A stretch of DNA of 64,000 nucleotides from Colias croceus (lineage: Eukaryota > Arthropoda > Insecta > Lepidoptera > Pieridae), in contig NC_059548.1 in assembly GCF_905220415.1 (NCBI RefSeq), forward strand, positions 4,032,501 to 4,096,500, written 5' to 3'. Numbering within the stretch: the first letter of the stretch is position 1; the number at the start of each line of letters is the position of its first letter. The translations under genes and the position numbers were made by a program. Below, piece by piece: positions 1-11,800 of this stretch. Under the pieces are notes generated by a model. The model saw only the letters and a list, made by a program, of their open reading frames with translations, searched no databases and was not told where the DNA came from.

Positions 1-3000
1 GTCTCGGTGTACTATGGTTTATCGCTTGGATGTTTTTGATATATGATACGCCGCAGAAGCATCCGCGAATATGTCCCAAGGAGGTGGAATATATCACACA
101 GACTATTGGTCCGCAGGTAATTTATTTATTGTTGTTTTTGTCATTTTTGTAGGGATTTTCTTATTTCTCAACTGCAACTTAATACAGGGAAATAAGTAAT
201 GTGTTAATCTCATCAAGGTTATAACTATAACAAATTGCAACTTTTGAACTACAAAGGTGAAAGGAATTTTATTAAATCTTTATTTATTTCCTAAGCTTCA
301 TTCAGAATTAATAAACAGAAATTGGAAATTTTACTTTGGGGAATAGATCAAAATCTCGAGTAAATTTAATTTGTACATAAATTATAAATGTAGGTAATTG
401 ATAAATGATGATTCATCAAGCAGATAAGGAAATCATGATGTACCACTCAATGTTTTGGCATAATTAATCAACTTATCTAGAGCACAGTTGTTTCAACATA
501 ATATATAATTATACAGTAGTTGTAGTGTAGTTATTAATTTTGATACAATGTGTTTCTCAATATTTGTGCACTTTAGTTGGTCAGTTTTATTAACCCCACT
601 CAATTATAATTATTTATGAGAAAATTAAAACCTTGTTTAAACACATATTTAAGCACATTCTTATATCTTCAATAAAGCTTTTGGATAATTTATCTTTCAG
701 TTATAGTTTATATGATCACAATTATTTCTTACTAAGTAATTACTAATGTGTGCTTAATAATTTAATTTGAAACTTCATGTAGTTTTTATCCTCAAAACCC
801 TTATATATTATACCCGGCGCGGCCTAAGATGATCCCTATGACACTGACAGTTATTCTCAAGAGACAAACTTGTAATGGCGTCACCATTAAATTAGAAACG
901 TATTGGAGGCGTCTAAAAATGGCATTTATTATTTTTTACGTAGCTTTATGCTATTACAATGATATTCCGTTGGAATTATAACAATTCTTATCATTTACGA
1001 GAAATTATATCAATCTGACTTTACGTTTACGTCCTTCAAAACTTACATCGTTGGCATTTATCGACTAGTGCGGAAAGTATCGATAAACAAATTTCGATAA
1101 AGGAAACGAGTTCACATTTTTTCCATGCTTAAGCTTTAGTTCATTCACTATTGAATGGAACAGAAGATCGCAGCATAATTAATTAATTAATTACCGTTCG
1201 CGTTAATTTACTTACCTATGATAATATAAGTTTTTTAGAAAAATGAAATGGGGGATTCCATTTTCATTATAAAATAATATACACTGTGTTAAACGGGTTA
1301 AAAATTACAAGAAAAAGATAAGGTGCATTTTTATGTTTTGGAAAACTTTCGTTTTACTTACCGTTTCGTTTACATAATAGACATTAAAAATTCATTTTAT
1401 AATATTTGTAAAAACATGTTTACCGACGTGGCTGAATGCAAACCACGCCTTTGCCTATAAAATAGTAAAGTATCGACACGATCCATCATACGAGCAATCA
1501 CTAAGACGAACTGTCATAGGGATCATCTTAGGCCGCGCCGGGTATAAAAATGTATTTAATATTGAACAGGATGACAAGCCATCAATGTCAATACCATGGT
1601 GCAAATTCCTCACCTGCTTACCACTATGGGCAATATTGATAGCGCAGTGTGGCCAGTCATGGCTGTTCTACACTCAACTAACTGAATTACCAACGTATAT
1701 GAACAATATACTGCACTTTGATATTGTGTCTGTGAGTATACATTTTTATCGAAGTATTTTTACAAATTTATGTAGAATTTTCATTGGCTGCAAATGCTAT
1801 AAACTTAAACTTTGTAATACAATTTTTCAATTATTTTTTTTGAATGTGTCTCTAAGGATTACTATTACTGATTCCTTCAGATTGCCGATGTTTAAATCGC
1901 GACATTTATTCAAATTAACACCTTATTTCTTAGTGGTAATGCCCAAAGTCTATTGTATACGCTCCGCTTAGAAAACTCTGCCTAAAAGAGGCACAGACTG
2001 ATTTGAGCGTGATTTTAAATCTAGTTGTTTATTGTTCGTCATTAAATTAATGTTTACAGAATGCAAGACTATCTGCTCTGCCATACCTGACAGCTTGGAT
2101 TGCAGGCATCATTATAAGTGTGTTCGCTGACTGGCTCTTGGCAAAAGGGTGGATATCTCGACTGAACAGTATGAAACTGTGGAATACAGTAGGTAAGTGT
2201 AATCGCATAGATTTTATTTCAATACTAGCTGTGCCCCGCGATTTCACGCAAATATTTATCCCTTTTTGCAACTTTAAATTGCTGGTCCAATTCTATTGGC
2301 CCTAGTTTGTATACTGTATAAAGATTAAATTCCTCAATAAATGGGCTACCTAAAACAAAAAATATTTTTTCAATCAAGACCTAGTTACTGAGGTTAGCAC
2401 GTTTTATAGTATTATTATAGATCGAGAAAAAGGATTATTATCAACTTATCGATATATTTATTTCTCAGCGGCGTTTATCCCAGCGTTCGGTTTGCTGGGC
2501 ATCGCGTGGGCGGGCTGTGACCGCATTGCTGTGATGTTATTGCTCAGTATTACGTCAGCGTTCGGAGGCGCTGTTTATGCTGGTAAGTTATAGTATTTTT
2601 TGACGTGATAACGTCTTTAAAATCGTTTTAGTCGGGTGACATGTTCAGAAACTTGTGTCACACCAAAACCTCACGAGCGCGATCGCAGGTATAACGAGAG
2701 AGAGACGGACCGATCTCCCGTCTCATCTCATCATAAGACGTTATCACGTAAACATCTCGATCGTAAATCTACTTTACAAACAACCAATTTTTTGTTCATT
2801 GTTGTGATATAAATATGTACAGTAATCCAAAAGTAATAATGCGCATAGAAATCTTCGTCACTGTTCGGCAACTGTCATATTCTCGGAGCGTGAAGATGAT
2901 ATTATCTATATAGAGCGGTTAAATGCATTTTCTTCATGCATAATTTAGTCATATTATATGGTTTGTGCTAAAAGAGATTAATATGTATTTGTAGGTAAGT

Positions 3001-6000
3001 AACGATTTTGTTTCGATAATTCCTTGTAAGTAAATAGCGAGTATAATTATTGCGATTGCGAATATATTATCTTTATTGGATTGATTTACTTGGAAAATTT
3101 TATAGTACTTTTAAAGTGTCTTACTGAAGCTGGTGTAATGATGGAAGAAAAGAAGGTTAAAATAACACAAAATTTATATTGTATAAAGTATGGTTTTCAA
3201 ACACAGATTTATATTTAAACCATATATATGTAAATCTTATCATTAAAATCTCAGTTCAAAAGTATTTACATACTGATCATTCTTCAATATTATGACAATT
3301 ACAAAAAAAAAAATAAAAACAATCAAAATCAGGGATTATCTTTATTTCTGACATTTTAGATACATCGGAACTCTTCTTCATTTTCACTTTCCCTACTGCC
3401 ATCACCTGTGTAAATCATTTCATCGATTAATTCAATTCACCTTTAAAAACAAAACCAAGAAGGGTACGTAATAACAGCTCTATATAATTCCACACAGAGA
3501 GAACACGTGCAGTCACCACCAATATTTAAAGACAACTGACGGATTTTTGAGTTTTTTGACTGACAGGCTACCGTCACCTACCGCCCGATTTGTTTTTGAT
3601 TGTGTATGATCGTGAATTGACTTATATTTCTTTTGAACAAGGTGTAAAATGCAAGTTCGTTGTTTAGGGCTCTTACGATTCAATGATTCGAGTGTCTTCG
3701 GAAATACGACAATTAGCGAAGATTTGCATGCGCATTATTAATTTTGGATTACTGTACAAGGCTGTTGACATTATTTATTAAAAAATAGTCATAATTTTTA
3801 CAGAATTGGATGTTATTATAAGAAATTATTATCTCACTATTTGTTTTAAACATTGAGATAATATTAATATGGAGACGATACCGCCTACATCACTTATGTT
3901 CCACTCAACATACGTCATGTGGCGTAACTGCACTCAGTCGCTTGCTCGCTCATTGGCGCGAACGTCACGCTCATTTTTTATTTGTTTTAATTTATGTTTG
4001 AAAAGCATCAAATATGCCTACGTGTGTGTTACGATATTGCACAAATAATACAAAGAATACGGAAAAGTGCAAAGGAATAACTTTTCATCAGTAAGTAACT
4101 AGATAATAATTTTTAAAACTTAGAGCAAAATTTTTGGCGGGCGACATTTTGTCATAGATTAAAAATTTAAGATATGACATTGGGCATGAAATAAGTGTTG
4201 TTAGTAATATTTGCTGGCGTATATTTTTATAGTATAAAATAATAATTTTACATATTTAGAAAAGCATAGACTGGTTGTTAATTGAAAAAAGGTGAAATCA
4301 TGAAATATGAAAATCAATTAGGTACCTACTCAATCACCAATTTTTTTTTTTTGTTAATTGATTTTAATCAAGTTTTTAATTGATATTGTATAAGCTACTG
4401 ACTTGAACGTATAATTGAATTATTATTTATTTATCTGCACTAATATTATAAAGAGGAAAACTTTGTTTGTTTGTTTGATTGTAATTAATAGGCTCATAAA
4501 CTACTGGACCGATTTTGATGAAAGGTGAATGCCCATTTTTGGTACTGGTTTTTCTCATGCATCAAGACAACAATACTATTTAAAAAAATCTCGGCAATTT
4601 AGAGGCCTTCTTACCATCGGAAAATATATTTTGAACAGGGAATGTTTTGTAAAATCTAATAAGACATGTAATTGTTTAGATCCGTTATTATAGATTTAGT
4701 GTCCATTACCGGTTACCACGGTAACCAAGCGGTAACTTATTACATTTACTATGGTAAATAGCTAAATGTATTAATATCGATTATTGTTTTCATTGAATTA
4801 CAAAAAAATCAATTAACATAAAATCACTCTTTAAGGTATTGTTTATACACTGTAGGTTGTTTTAACAAAGATAGTGAAGTAAAATAATATAAATATGTAT
4901 ATAAATAAAAAAAAAATATTATTATGACATAGCTTGGTTGGTAACCAGTTATTTCTTATTTGTTTCTTTCTTCGAATATGTAGTGAAAAAATGATTCAAA
5001 CAACAACAACAACAACAACATGTTAACCGAATAAAAACTCAATTGGCATTTTTTAAGTATATATTTAGGTTTTCTTGAAATCCGTCCCGGAAGATTTCTG
5101 GTGCCTACCTACACTAGCCGATGAACAGATAGACTTTGTCTGAAAGCATAAGCTCTACGCATAGATTAAATATGTTAATCGAAAAATAACCTTTGGACGA
5201 TAAAATGTTACCTAAATCACACATAAACCTAACTAAATCGGGGTTATTTAAGTTTTGAGGTTATTTCACATTTTTCTCAATATCTTGAAAACCCCTGTTT
5301 TTATCACAAAAAAATCAATTGGTAAAAATCTTTTGAATATCGAAGAACCCTCCAAAACCACTCTGGCATTGACGCAACACTGTACTGTGGTCCATACTTT
5401 CATGGGCATTCTCCTTTGGCACAGACAATCTTAAGACCCTGAGAAAGAACATAGGCTACTTTTTATTGCGAAATATGTGCCACGGGCGAAGCCGGGGTGG
5501 ACCGCTAGTTCAGAGATAAGTAATTAATATTTTTTCTAAAAAAGGCTCAATTTGTAAGGAATAAAACTTCCCATAGCCCTGACTGAACCTAAAACGTCAC
5601 TATTTACATCATCCTATATTATATGCCAGATATTGTTAGCCCCGCGTAGTAAAGTCAGTTTATACCTAAAATAAATATTAAGTAAGTACAAAGAAAATTT
5701 CAAGTCAACGTGCATGTAAGGAGTGGCACCCAATAAAATAGACAGAATAAAACAAAGTGTCGCCTCTATAGCGGTGAGTCAGTGACATCGCATAATCTAT
5801 GACTGTCTAGCCGTCATTGGCGCGCCCCGCGCCGCCGCGCTTGGCGCACAGATTTTGTTCGTGGTGTCTGCTCCATATTAATATTATCTCAATGGTTTTA
5901 AATCGAATATTATGTCACTATTTGTTTTAAAACAATTTTTTGGTAAACAAAAAAGAATAATAATTGTGTAAGTACATTTAATAAAAAAAATTAGACTGCC

Positions 6001-7134
6001 ATGCCCTTTAGCAAAGAAATTATAAACTAGCTGTGCCACGCGGTTACACCCGCGGGCTAAACAAGTATTTTTATGGCTTTTGTGTTATTTTAGCTGCACT
6101 GGTAAAGTTAAGGTACACTGCTAAGTATCACCAAAATCCGATAGGTACTTTTTGCTTGAAAGATTAAAAGGACAAACACATTCTTACAAACTTCCTCGTT
6201 TATAACAGTAGCATATTGACCATTTTAGTGTTATAAAGTGAAAAGATCACTGACACAATAGTAATAAATAAATGTATTATTCAGGTAACCAAATGAACCA
6301 CATCGACTTATCGCCGCAGTTCGCGGGCACGATGTACGGGATCACGAACGCCGCGAGCAACATTTGCGGCTTCATGGCGCCCTACGTGATTGGACAGATC
6401 ATTAGTTCCGATCAGGTATTTGTTTAACTATCTTTATTATGCCTTATTGCCAATATACAATCCATTTTTAACCAACTTCAAAAAAGGAGGAGTTAGCTTA
6501 TTCGACTGTAAGTTTGTACTATTGAGGAGCGTTACGATACTTCTATCCTCTTCTGTTTGTTGGCAAAAAGGCTAATTATACAATAATACATACTTGAACA
6601 TACATATTTGTCTTGTTTGTAACAACATAATATTTTAAAATATATTTTTTTAACAGCAAACCCTGGGCCAGTGGCGCGAGGTGTTCTACTTAGCGGCGGC
6701 CATTGATCTTGGTGCCAATCTGTTTTATTTATTCTTCGCTAGTACAGAGGAACAGGTAAATATTTTATACTACTGCTCGCACCGGCTCTACTATTTTTTA
6801 ACCAAATAAATTTTAAATCGTTTCATGGCTTTTCTTCATTGCCACAACACGTTGTGAGCTGTTTTTTAACCTGTTTTTAACAGTAGATGTAAAAAAAAGA
6901 TAAAAATAACAAAAAACTAAGGATAGTACGTCAGTCCTCATGTAAACAATAGGTATATAATTTATAAGTATGTTTTTTTGCGTACACAAATTGTCTGATC
7001 AAATAAAAATACAAAAACCCACAAAATGAGTCGTATATTTAACAATAATTTAATTCCAGGACTGGTCTCGGCCAGACAGCGACGACATGACAGCATCAGC
7101 TCCAGTGGAGAGTATATTGTTCCCCGAGTCTTAG
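1..7134 (+). CDS. SLC17-family anion/phosphate cotransporter (3' seven exons, partial)
   Basis: C-terminal 275 residues of a major-facilitator transporter of the SLC17 type (sialin / vesicular glutamate transporter / Na-phosphate cotransporter group), a membrane carrier of organic or inorganic anions. Coding exons: 1-116 (frame from base 3), 1570-1731, 2060-2192, 2469-2582, 6285-6415, 6657-6755 and 7060-7134 with a TAG stop. All introns are GT-AG and the phases agree (0,0,1,1,0,0). Family hallmarks are the stretches LPLWAILIAQCGQSW, LTELPTYMNNILHFDI, LPYLTAWIAGI and GNQMNHIDLSPQFAGTMYGI, the last being the usual SLC17 loop between late membrane helices, followed by WREVFYLAAAI. The cytosolic tail is short and ends ILFPES. 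The N-terminal helices lie upstream of the window. Substrate cannot be told from sequence; insect relatives are often named putative inorganic phosphate cotransporter or sialin-like. Confidence 0.93.
117..810. other. intron 1 of the SLC17 gene, left part
   Basis: AT-rich intron sequence after donor GTAATT. I see no ORF, no repeat with definable ends and no obvious regulatory cluster. Confidence 0.6.
811..1544. mobile_element. non-autonomous DNA transposon, 734 bp, 33-bp TIRs, TA target duplication
   Basis: Positions 811-843 (TACCCGGCGCGGCCTAAGAT onward) are repeated exactly as the reverse complement at 1512-1544. The element is flanked by TA at 809-810 and 1545-1546. The inner edges of the two arms then differ by a short indel (an extra six bases near 843 on the left). 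The interior has no transposase ORF, so it would need a transposase in trans. TA duplication points to the Tc1/mariner/IS630 group, but the terminal sequence is not one I recognise; TATA with CCC-starting ends is an alternative parse. It lies in an SLC17 intron, and its right end is 25 bp from the next exon. Confidence 0.88.
1732..2059. other. intron 2 of the SLC17 gene
   Basis: 328-bp intron, donor GTGAGT, acceptor TTTACAG. Nothing else recognised. Confidence 0.7.
2224..2422 (+). repeat. dispersed lepidopteran repeat (ACTAGCTGTGCC type)
   Basis: Begins ACTAGCTGTGCCCCGCGATTT and ends ATTATTATAGAT. The middle (TTCCTCAATAAATGGGCTAC, later GAGGTTAGCACGTT) matches the reverse complement of the copy at 63753-63950, so both belong to one family. 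It occupies most of SLC17 intron 3 (2193-2468). No coding capacity; such units are probably 3' ends of RTE-type LINEs or SINEs that share those tails. Confidence 0.75.
2603..2751. repeat. short inverted repeat at the start of intron 4
   Basis: ACGTGATAACGTCTT near 2604-2618 is repeated inverted near 2736-2750, enclosing about 118 bp with a GAGAGAGAGACGGACC tract. It looks like a small foldback element, but no target duplication is evident. It begins about 20 bp after the exon 4 splice donor. Confidence 0.5.
2820..3754. mobile_element. CAGT-ended DNA transposon relic (pogo/Tigger or mariner group), TA duplication
   Basis: Terminal inverted repeats of about 37 bp open CAGTAATCCAAAAGTAATAA on the left and CAGTAATCCAAAATTAATAA when the right end is reverse complemented, with only a few mismatches through AAATCTTCG. 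TA flanks both ends (2818-2819, 3755-3756). On the minus strand at 3356-3430 a short open stretch reads IYTGDGSRESENEEEF and then stops; an acidic C-terminus like this is seen in pogo/Tigger transposases, so it could be the tail of a decayed transposase. No DDE domain survives. 935 bp, inside SLC17 intron 4 and 96 bp from the P-type element. Confidence 0.75.
4014..4090 (+). pseudogene. THAP-domain first exon of a lost P-type transposase
   Basis: ATG at 4014 opens a 25-codon frame MPTCVLRYCTNN...KGITFH ending in a split codon at donor GTAAGT (4091). The pattern MPxC-x4-C followed by a basic stretch and GITFH is the start of the THAP (C2CH) zinc-finger domain, which binds DNA and is used by P-element transposases to recognise the element's subterminal sites. 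The second half of the THAP motif (the C-x2-H pair and the AVPTIF-type end) would be in the next exon, which I do not find, so this is a relic. THAP domains also occur in host genes, but the flanking TIRs make transposon origin much more likely. Confidence 0.75.
4434..5510 (-). repeat. dispersed lepidopteran repeat, interrupted, inside the P-type element
   Basis: Left end CTGCACTAATATTATAAAGA with a TTTG tract and ACTACTGGACCGATTTTGATG; right end GAAATATGTGCCACGGGCGA then GCCGGGGTGGACCGCTAGTT. These are the two ends of one reversed repeat unit that is normally about 180-230 bp (compare 56764-56948). About 880 bp from roughly 4540 to 5425 separates them; this is either a second insertion or a longer, less truncated copy. 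An (AAC)n microsatellite lies near 5000-5021. Confidence 0.65.
6026..6215 (+). repeat. dispersed lepidopteran repeat (ACTAGCTGTGCC type)
   Basis: Starts ACTAGCTGTGCCACGCGGTT and runs to a region resembling CAAACACATTCTTACAAACTT. It is related to the unit at 2224-2422 and lies just upstream of exon 5 of the SLC17 gene. Confidence 0.6.
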
Positions 7135-8662
7135 GGGACAATATGCGCGCCTGCACAATATGATACAGCGGTTTGAGTCGTCTCACATTGCCAGATGTTG
7201 TACGATCATTTGACATTTCGAATTTCGAATTCGGTTTTTTTTTTAGTGTCATTTTGACATTTTATTTATTTTTTATTTTTATGCCAGTGAGCGATGAATT
7301 TTTGCCAGTGTGGAACTTTTTGGTCTGCTATTTTATGTAGATGTTGTGTGTGACATGTTTAGGGATTTTATGAATGTTACTTGCAGCAGGTAAATTCAAT
7401 ATACAAATTTACTTTAACTATAATGGATTGTCTTCCCATCAATTTCCAAATTTTTATTTTCATAAGCAATCTGAAATATGTATCTTCTATAAAATATTTA
7501 AAACATTAATTGTACGACAACTGGCATTGACGACGTGTTTACGAAGTATACGGTTGCAGTGCAGGCACGTTTTTAGATAAATATTATAGTAATCATAGTG
7601 AAATAAAAGAAGTGAGCTTCTTGAATTATAACCAATCAGGAAGCGGTAAAATGAAATATGACATTATATTATCCAATCAGTTGTTAGCTATATAGTGAAC
7701 AGTGTTATTTAATCGTTTATAATATGTATTTTGTATTATGTAATTAGTAAACAATCCATGGACTTATATCACTCACACAAATTATATGATTTTTAATTAT
7801 AATAAAATTCTATGCGTGATGCGAGAAATAGCGAGAGATGAATACGAAGTATTTTTGGCATGTTGTAAAACGAAATATAGTGAAGGTGCTAAAAATGGTA
7901 TGAATGAATTTTAAAATCATTTAGAACAACATAACAGTTATAAAATATGTATTTTGTATTAAAATTGTATTTGGAACATTTATTTTATTCAAATTTATTC
8001 TGTTAATAAATTATATTCATAAACTGTAACAACTTTGAGCAGTACTTAAAATCGATTACCTATACATTATGTTTTGGATTTCTTTTTAACTTAACATTAA
8101 TTGCATTATCATATATTTTGTATATTATTTACGCAATACACAATGTACGTTCCTATTAAAAATTTATAAAATCGATTTATTTTACACAACAGCTTGAATT
8201 ATTATAATGATTTGAATTTAACCCTATTGGGTGGGAAACATACAGATATGTAGTTAATAGATAATATGAGCACGCTTTTTATTAAAATTATTTACTCCCA
8301 GTTTCACAACTTCTGGTTATGTTCCGTTTAGTATCTATTAGATAACGTGACAAATAATGTATGAGAATACAAAATAATGTATGAAAGTATAGAGAAGAAT
8401 TGTTAATAGGCTATCATCAGGGACTTTATAAGCAAGATGTGAATCGGGCCCTTAATTTTAAAAACCGCAAACACGTGGTGCTTTAATACAATAATAGTGG
8501 CATAGATAACGCCACTGCCAAAGATTTTGGAAGTATTTTTTTCAACAGATATTCATACGTGAAAAGGATGTTTGGAAAACTTTTTAAATTGTAAAAATGG
8601 TTTAAATAAAACGACTGTGATGTAAGTGTAGCGAATGTGGATATGAAATGGTGTAATTCTTA
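7135..8662. other. SLC17 3' UTR and proximal downstream sequence
   Basis: After the stop codon the sequence is AT-rich with no further ORF of note. Candidate polyadenylation signals AATAAA are at 7602-7607 and 7801-7806; the true end of the transcript cannot be fixed from sequence. Confidence 0.5.
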
Positions 8663-8851
8663 GGGCTGATTTTTTAATCCTTGGTTATTCGATGAATAAG
8701 TTTTATTCATCGAATAACGTATTAAACTACCATTTCAAAAATGTATTCTAATAATTGTCCGTATATGACAGTTTACAGGTGACATTTTAAAATGTTCGTG
8801 TAATACTTTATTGGACGGATAAAATTTAACCAAGGATTGAAAAATCGGCCC
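8663..8851. mobile_element. 189-bp PIF/Harbinger-like MITE with internal hairpin
   Basis: Terminal inverted repeats of 25 bp with two mismatches: GGGCTGATTTTTTAATCCTT on the left against GGGCCGATTTTTCAATCCTT on the reversed right end, both continuing GGTTA. The 3-bp TTA duplication (8660-8662, 8852-8854) and GGGC-type ends fit PIF/Harbinger MITEs. Inside, 8684-8699 and 8703-8718 are a perfect 16-bp inverted repeat (GTTATTCGATGAATAA) with a 3-base loop. No ORF. Confidence 0.82.
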
Positions 8852-8854
8852 TTA

Positions 8855-11800
8855 GAAAAACATATACCTAAGATTTTTATTGTTTCTAGTAATTTCTAGA
8901 ATAAGTCGTTGAAGGCAATTTTAAATTGTGTATTCAATATATTATGGAATAACTGAAATTCATTTGGCTATTATGATATTACATTGGGAATTAATTATTA
9001 GTAAACAAATCAAATTTTTAAAATATTATATTGTGGAATTAAATTCAAAGTATTAATATCAAATTTTTAAGGCGTATGAATTTGCATCGTGCATGTAGCA
9101 TGCAATATTTGCAATTGAAAATGGTGTAACCAAACAATATTAGTTCGTTTTAATTAAATATTCAATTATTCGCTTCATTTATTTAATTAGTTTAATTTAT
9201 ATGACAATTGCTTACTTTCGTTTATTTGCACCTTAGACTATCCGGTACAAATATTTATTTTATTTATTAATGGCTGTTTTAACTTATTGCTAAGGATTTT
9301 GAAATCCCAAAGCGTTATCAGTTATTGTGATTGTAATGCATTTTCATGACATTAATCTTTAATCTTATTAACACGAATCTTCTTTTTACACCGAAAAATT
9401 TATATCAAAATCAATGTGTATTTGTTTGTTTTCAATGCGGTCTTGAGTGTTAAATAAATAAATTATAAGCGTACTACATAACATATCGGAAATACTTATC
9501 AAACGAAATTTGAATATTTTTTCTACATTGAAACGGTATGGTCCCTCTTCACAATGGGCAGCGTTGGTCGAGTAGAGGCAATCACGATAGTGTAGAGGGC
9601 CTAAATTTCTATTATAGATGTTTATTCATAATCGCCGTAATGGCGGCAAACATCGACAATCTTTTGTTGGACCAACTCTGTACGTTGTGGAGAAGGTCCA
9701 TTACCTTATTTGTTTTTATTTCTTTTAATATCTGTATTCTTTGGCTAACAATGTGTCGCTTCCTCTTTTTATTGAACAGCTTTTTTCATAAACTATTAGA
9801 ATAAATGCGGTACAAAGCACCGTTAGTTAATTTGTTATATTTAATCATTCCAGTAAATTATTTTTAAATATGTAGTTAAAATAGCACAGTATTCGTTTGT
9901 GATGCTAATAATCAAATATTTAGGGAATTTATTGTCATTTTTAATCGACATTACACTTTTTATTGGCGAATTTTATAATTACTTTCGATAAGATTGACAA
10001 AATATTTTTTTTCTCATGTGTAGATTTTTTTTTAATATTCCACATTTGTATTTTGTCAATGTGGCTATCCTTTACAAAATGATGTAAGTTGACTTAAGTT
10101 ATTCATATATTATATCCATGATTTCAGCACAAGAAAGTGTACTAAATTTACGTTTACTAAATAGAAGACATACCTACGTCTGTACGGATATTTACCGTTT
10201 TGTATTTATTGAATTACACTTATAAGTAATACTATTCAGTTATTAATAAATTAGATGATCAGCATTTTGTCTATTTTATGTAACACACTTAAAAAGTTTT
10301 ATAAAGGCTAAACTTTTATAAATGGTAATTTTCAAAATCATTAATTATGAAATTTGTACATCTTTGATAAACGTAAATATAAATGTTTTCCAAATAAATA
10401 TAGAATCTCTAAATAGTACCTATACGTGTATTATTTTATTATAAATTTGTTTCGCCATACTTTATAAAATGAAATTGTATAAACTAAAACGATATACATA
10501 TAAATTTTATTCAACGTCTACATATGTAAGTAAATGTATTTTTGTAGAACATTCGAAAATAAATTTCGATAAAATTACACGGATTTTTATTTGTTCCCGA
10601 ATCCCGCCGCATGCATTTTGTTACGAAAATGTGTCGATGTATGATGATACGCATTCGCAAGATGATACGTTAGTTTTTTGCGCTCGAATTTTCTCGCTTC
10701 GGTCCGATAAAATTATAGGTTGGGGGACAGTGAAATAGGGGTTCAGACGAATTCTGTGGCAATCTTTACACTATCGGCGACGCCGGACGCCAACGGTGAT
10801 TATCGCAAAAAACTAATGTTTGTTTTCGCCTCGAGTATTTTGTACGGTTGTAACATTTATCACGTTACGAGCCTGGATGCTGTATAATCACGCAGTTTGT
10901 GATTTCATAGTCATTTAACGAGTGCAGGTGCGACATTCCTGTGCATCGATGTTACGATAATTTGCAATATTTAAATTGCTAAAGGTGTCAAAATACATTA
11001 ACAGCTCTTAAGGTGAGATTTTTTTAATATTAATGTAGTAGCAGAAAGGCAATTACATTGCCGATTACCCCCAATAACCGAAATTCGTAGAAGTCTTGCG
11101 CGTTTTTTAAATTCTGTTTTATAATAATAAGGTTGGAATTTTCTTGCTTTTACCGTGATTAATTAGGTATATCTTATGTTTATAAAATGTATTGATATTA
11201 ATTATGAAATGATTGTAGAAATAACGATCAAATGTACTAATACATTTGTTTCTCTTCTATAATTGCACTTCTTTTTTTAAATTATTCTCGTGAAAAAGGA
11301 GAAAGTAGATGTTTAGGTAAAGAGAATTTTTTGTTAAAAACGAGGATAGGTAATTACAGCCATATTAAAATTTTGGCGTTGTTGCTCATAACGTTTTATA
11401 GTCAATTGACGGACACAAGAGACTTTTAAAAGAGATAGTTTAAGTTTAAGTTAAGAATCGCAAACCTTTCTCTGACGTCGTAAAATTTGTGTGTAAAAAG
11501 TGTTTAACAAAAGAAATGCAATGAACCCTTGCAGTAACCGTTAACAAAGTAATTTCGCCGTCTCAACGCGTGTTTGCTAAATATTTTGGCGGGTATTGTC
11601 CTTTAGTCCCTTTTGCTGATTTCAACCCGTCAATTTCTCTTTATTTAAATACCAAATATTAACGAAGGTCTCAGAAGACTTTACGAGCCGCCAAAGGCTA
11701 CCAACAAAGCTTAACGATCGGCACATTTATGACTATGTTTAACAATGTTTTTTCATGTACGCCCGTTATGAACTTACAAACCTTTGCATCTATTGTTTTG

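Larger units (their letters stand above)
3851..5894 (+). mobile_element. P-element-superfamily transposon relic with THAP exon
   Basis: Perfect 24-bp terminal inverted repeats: 3851-3874 (CATTGAGATAATATTAATAT then GGAG) and its reverse complement at 5871-5894. They are flanked by an exact 8-bp duplication GTTTTAAA at 3843-3850 and 5895-5902. An 8-bp duplication, ends starting CA, and a THAP zinc finger encoded near the left end are together the signature of P-type elements. A subterminal 11-bp TCATTGGCGCG occurs near both ends (about 3950 and 5815) in direct orientation. The transposase beyond its first exon is missing; the middle is filled by a dispersed repeat (4434-5510). It lies in intron 4 of the SLC17 gene, in the same orientation. 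Confidence 0.85.
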
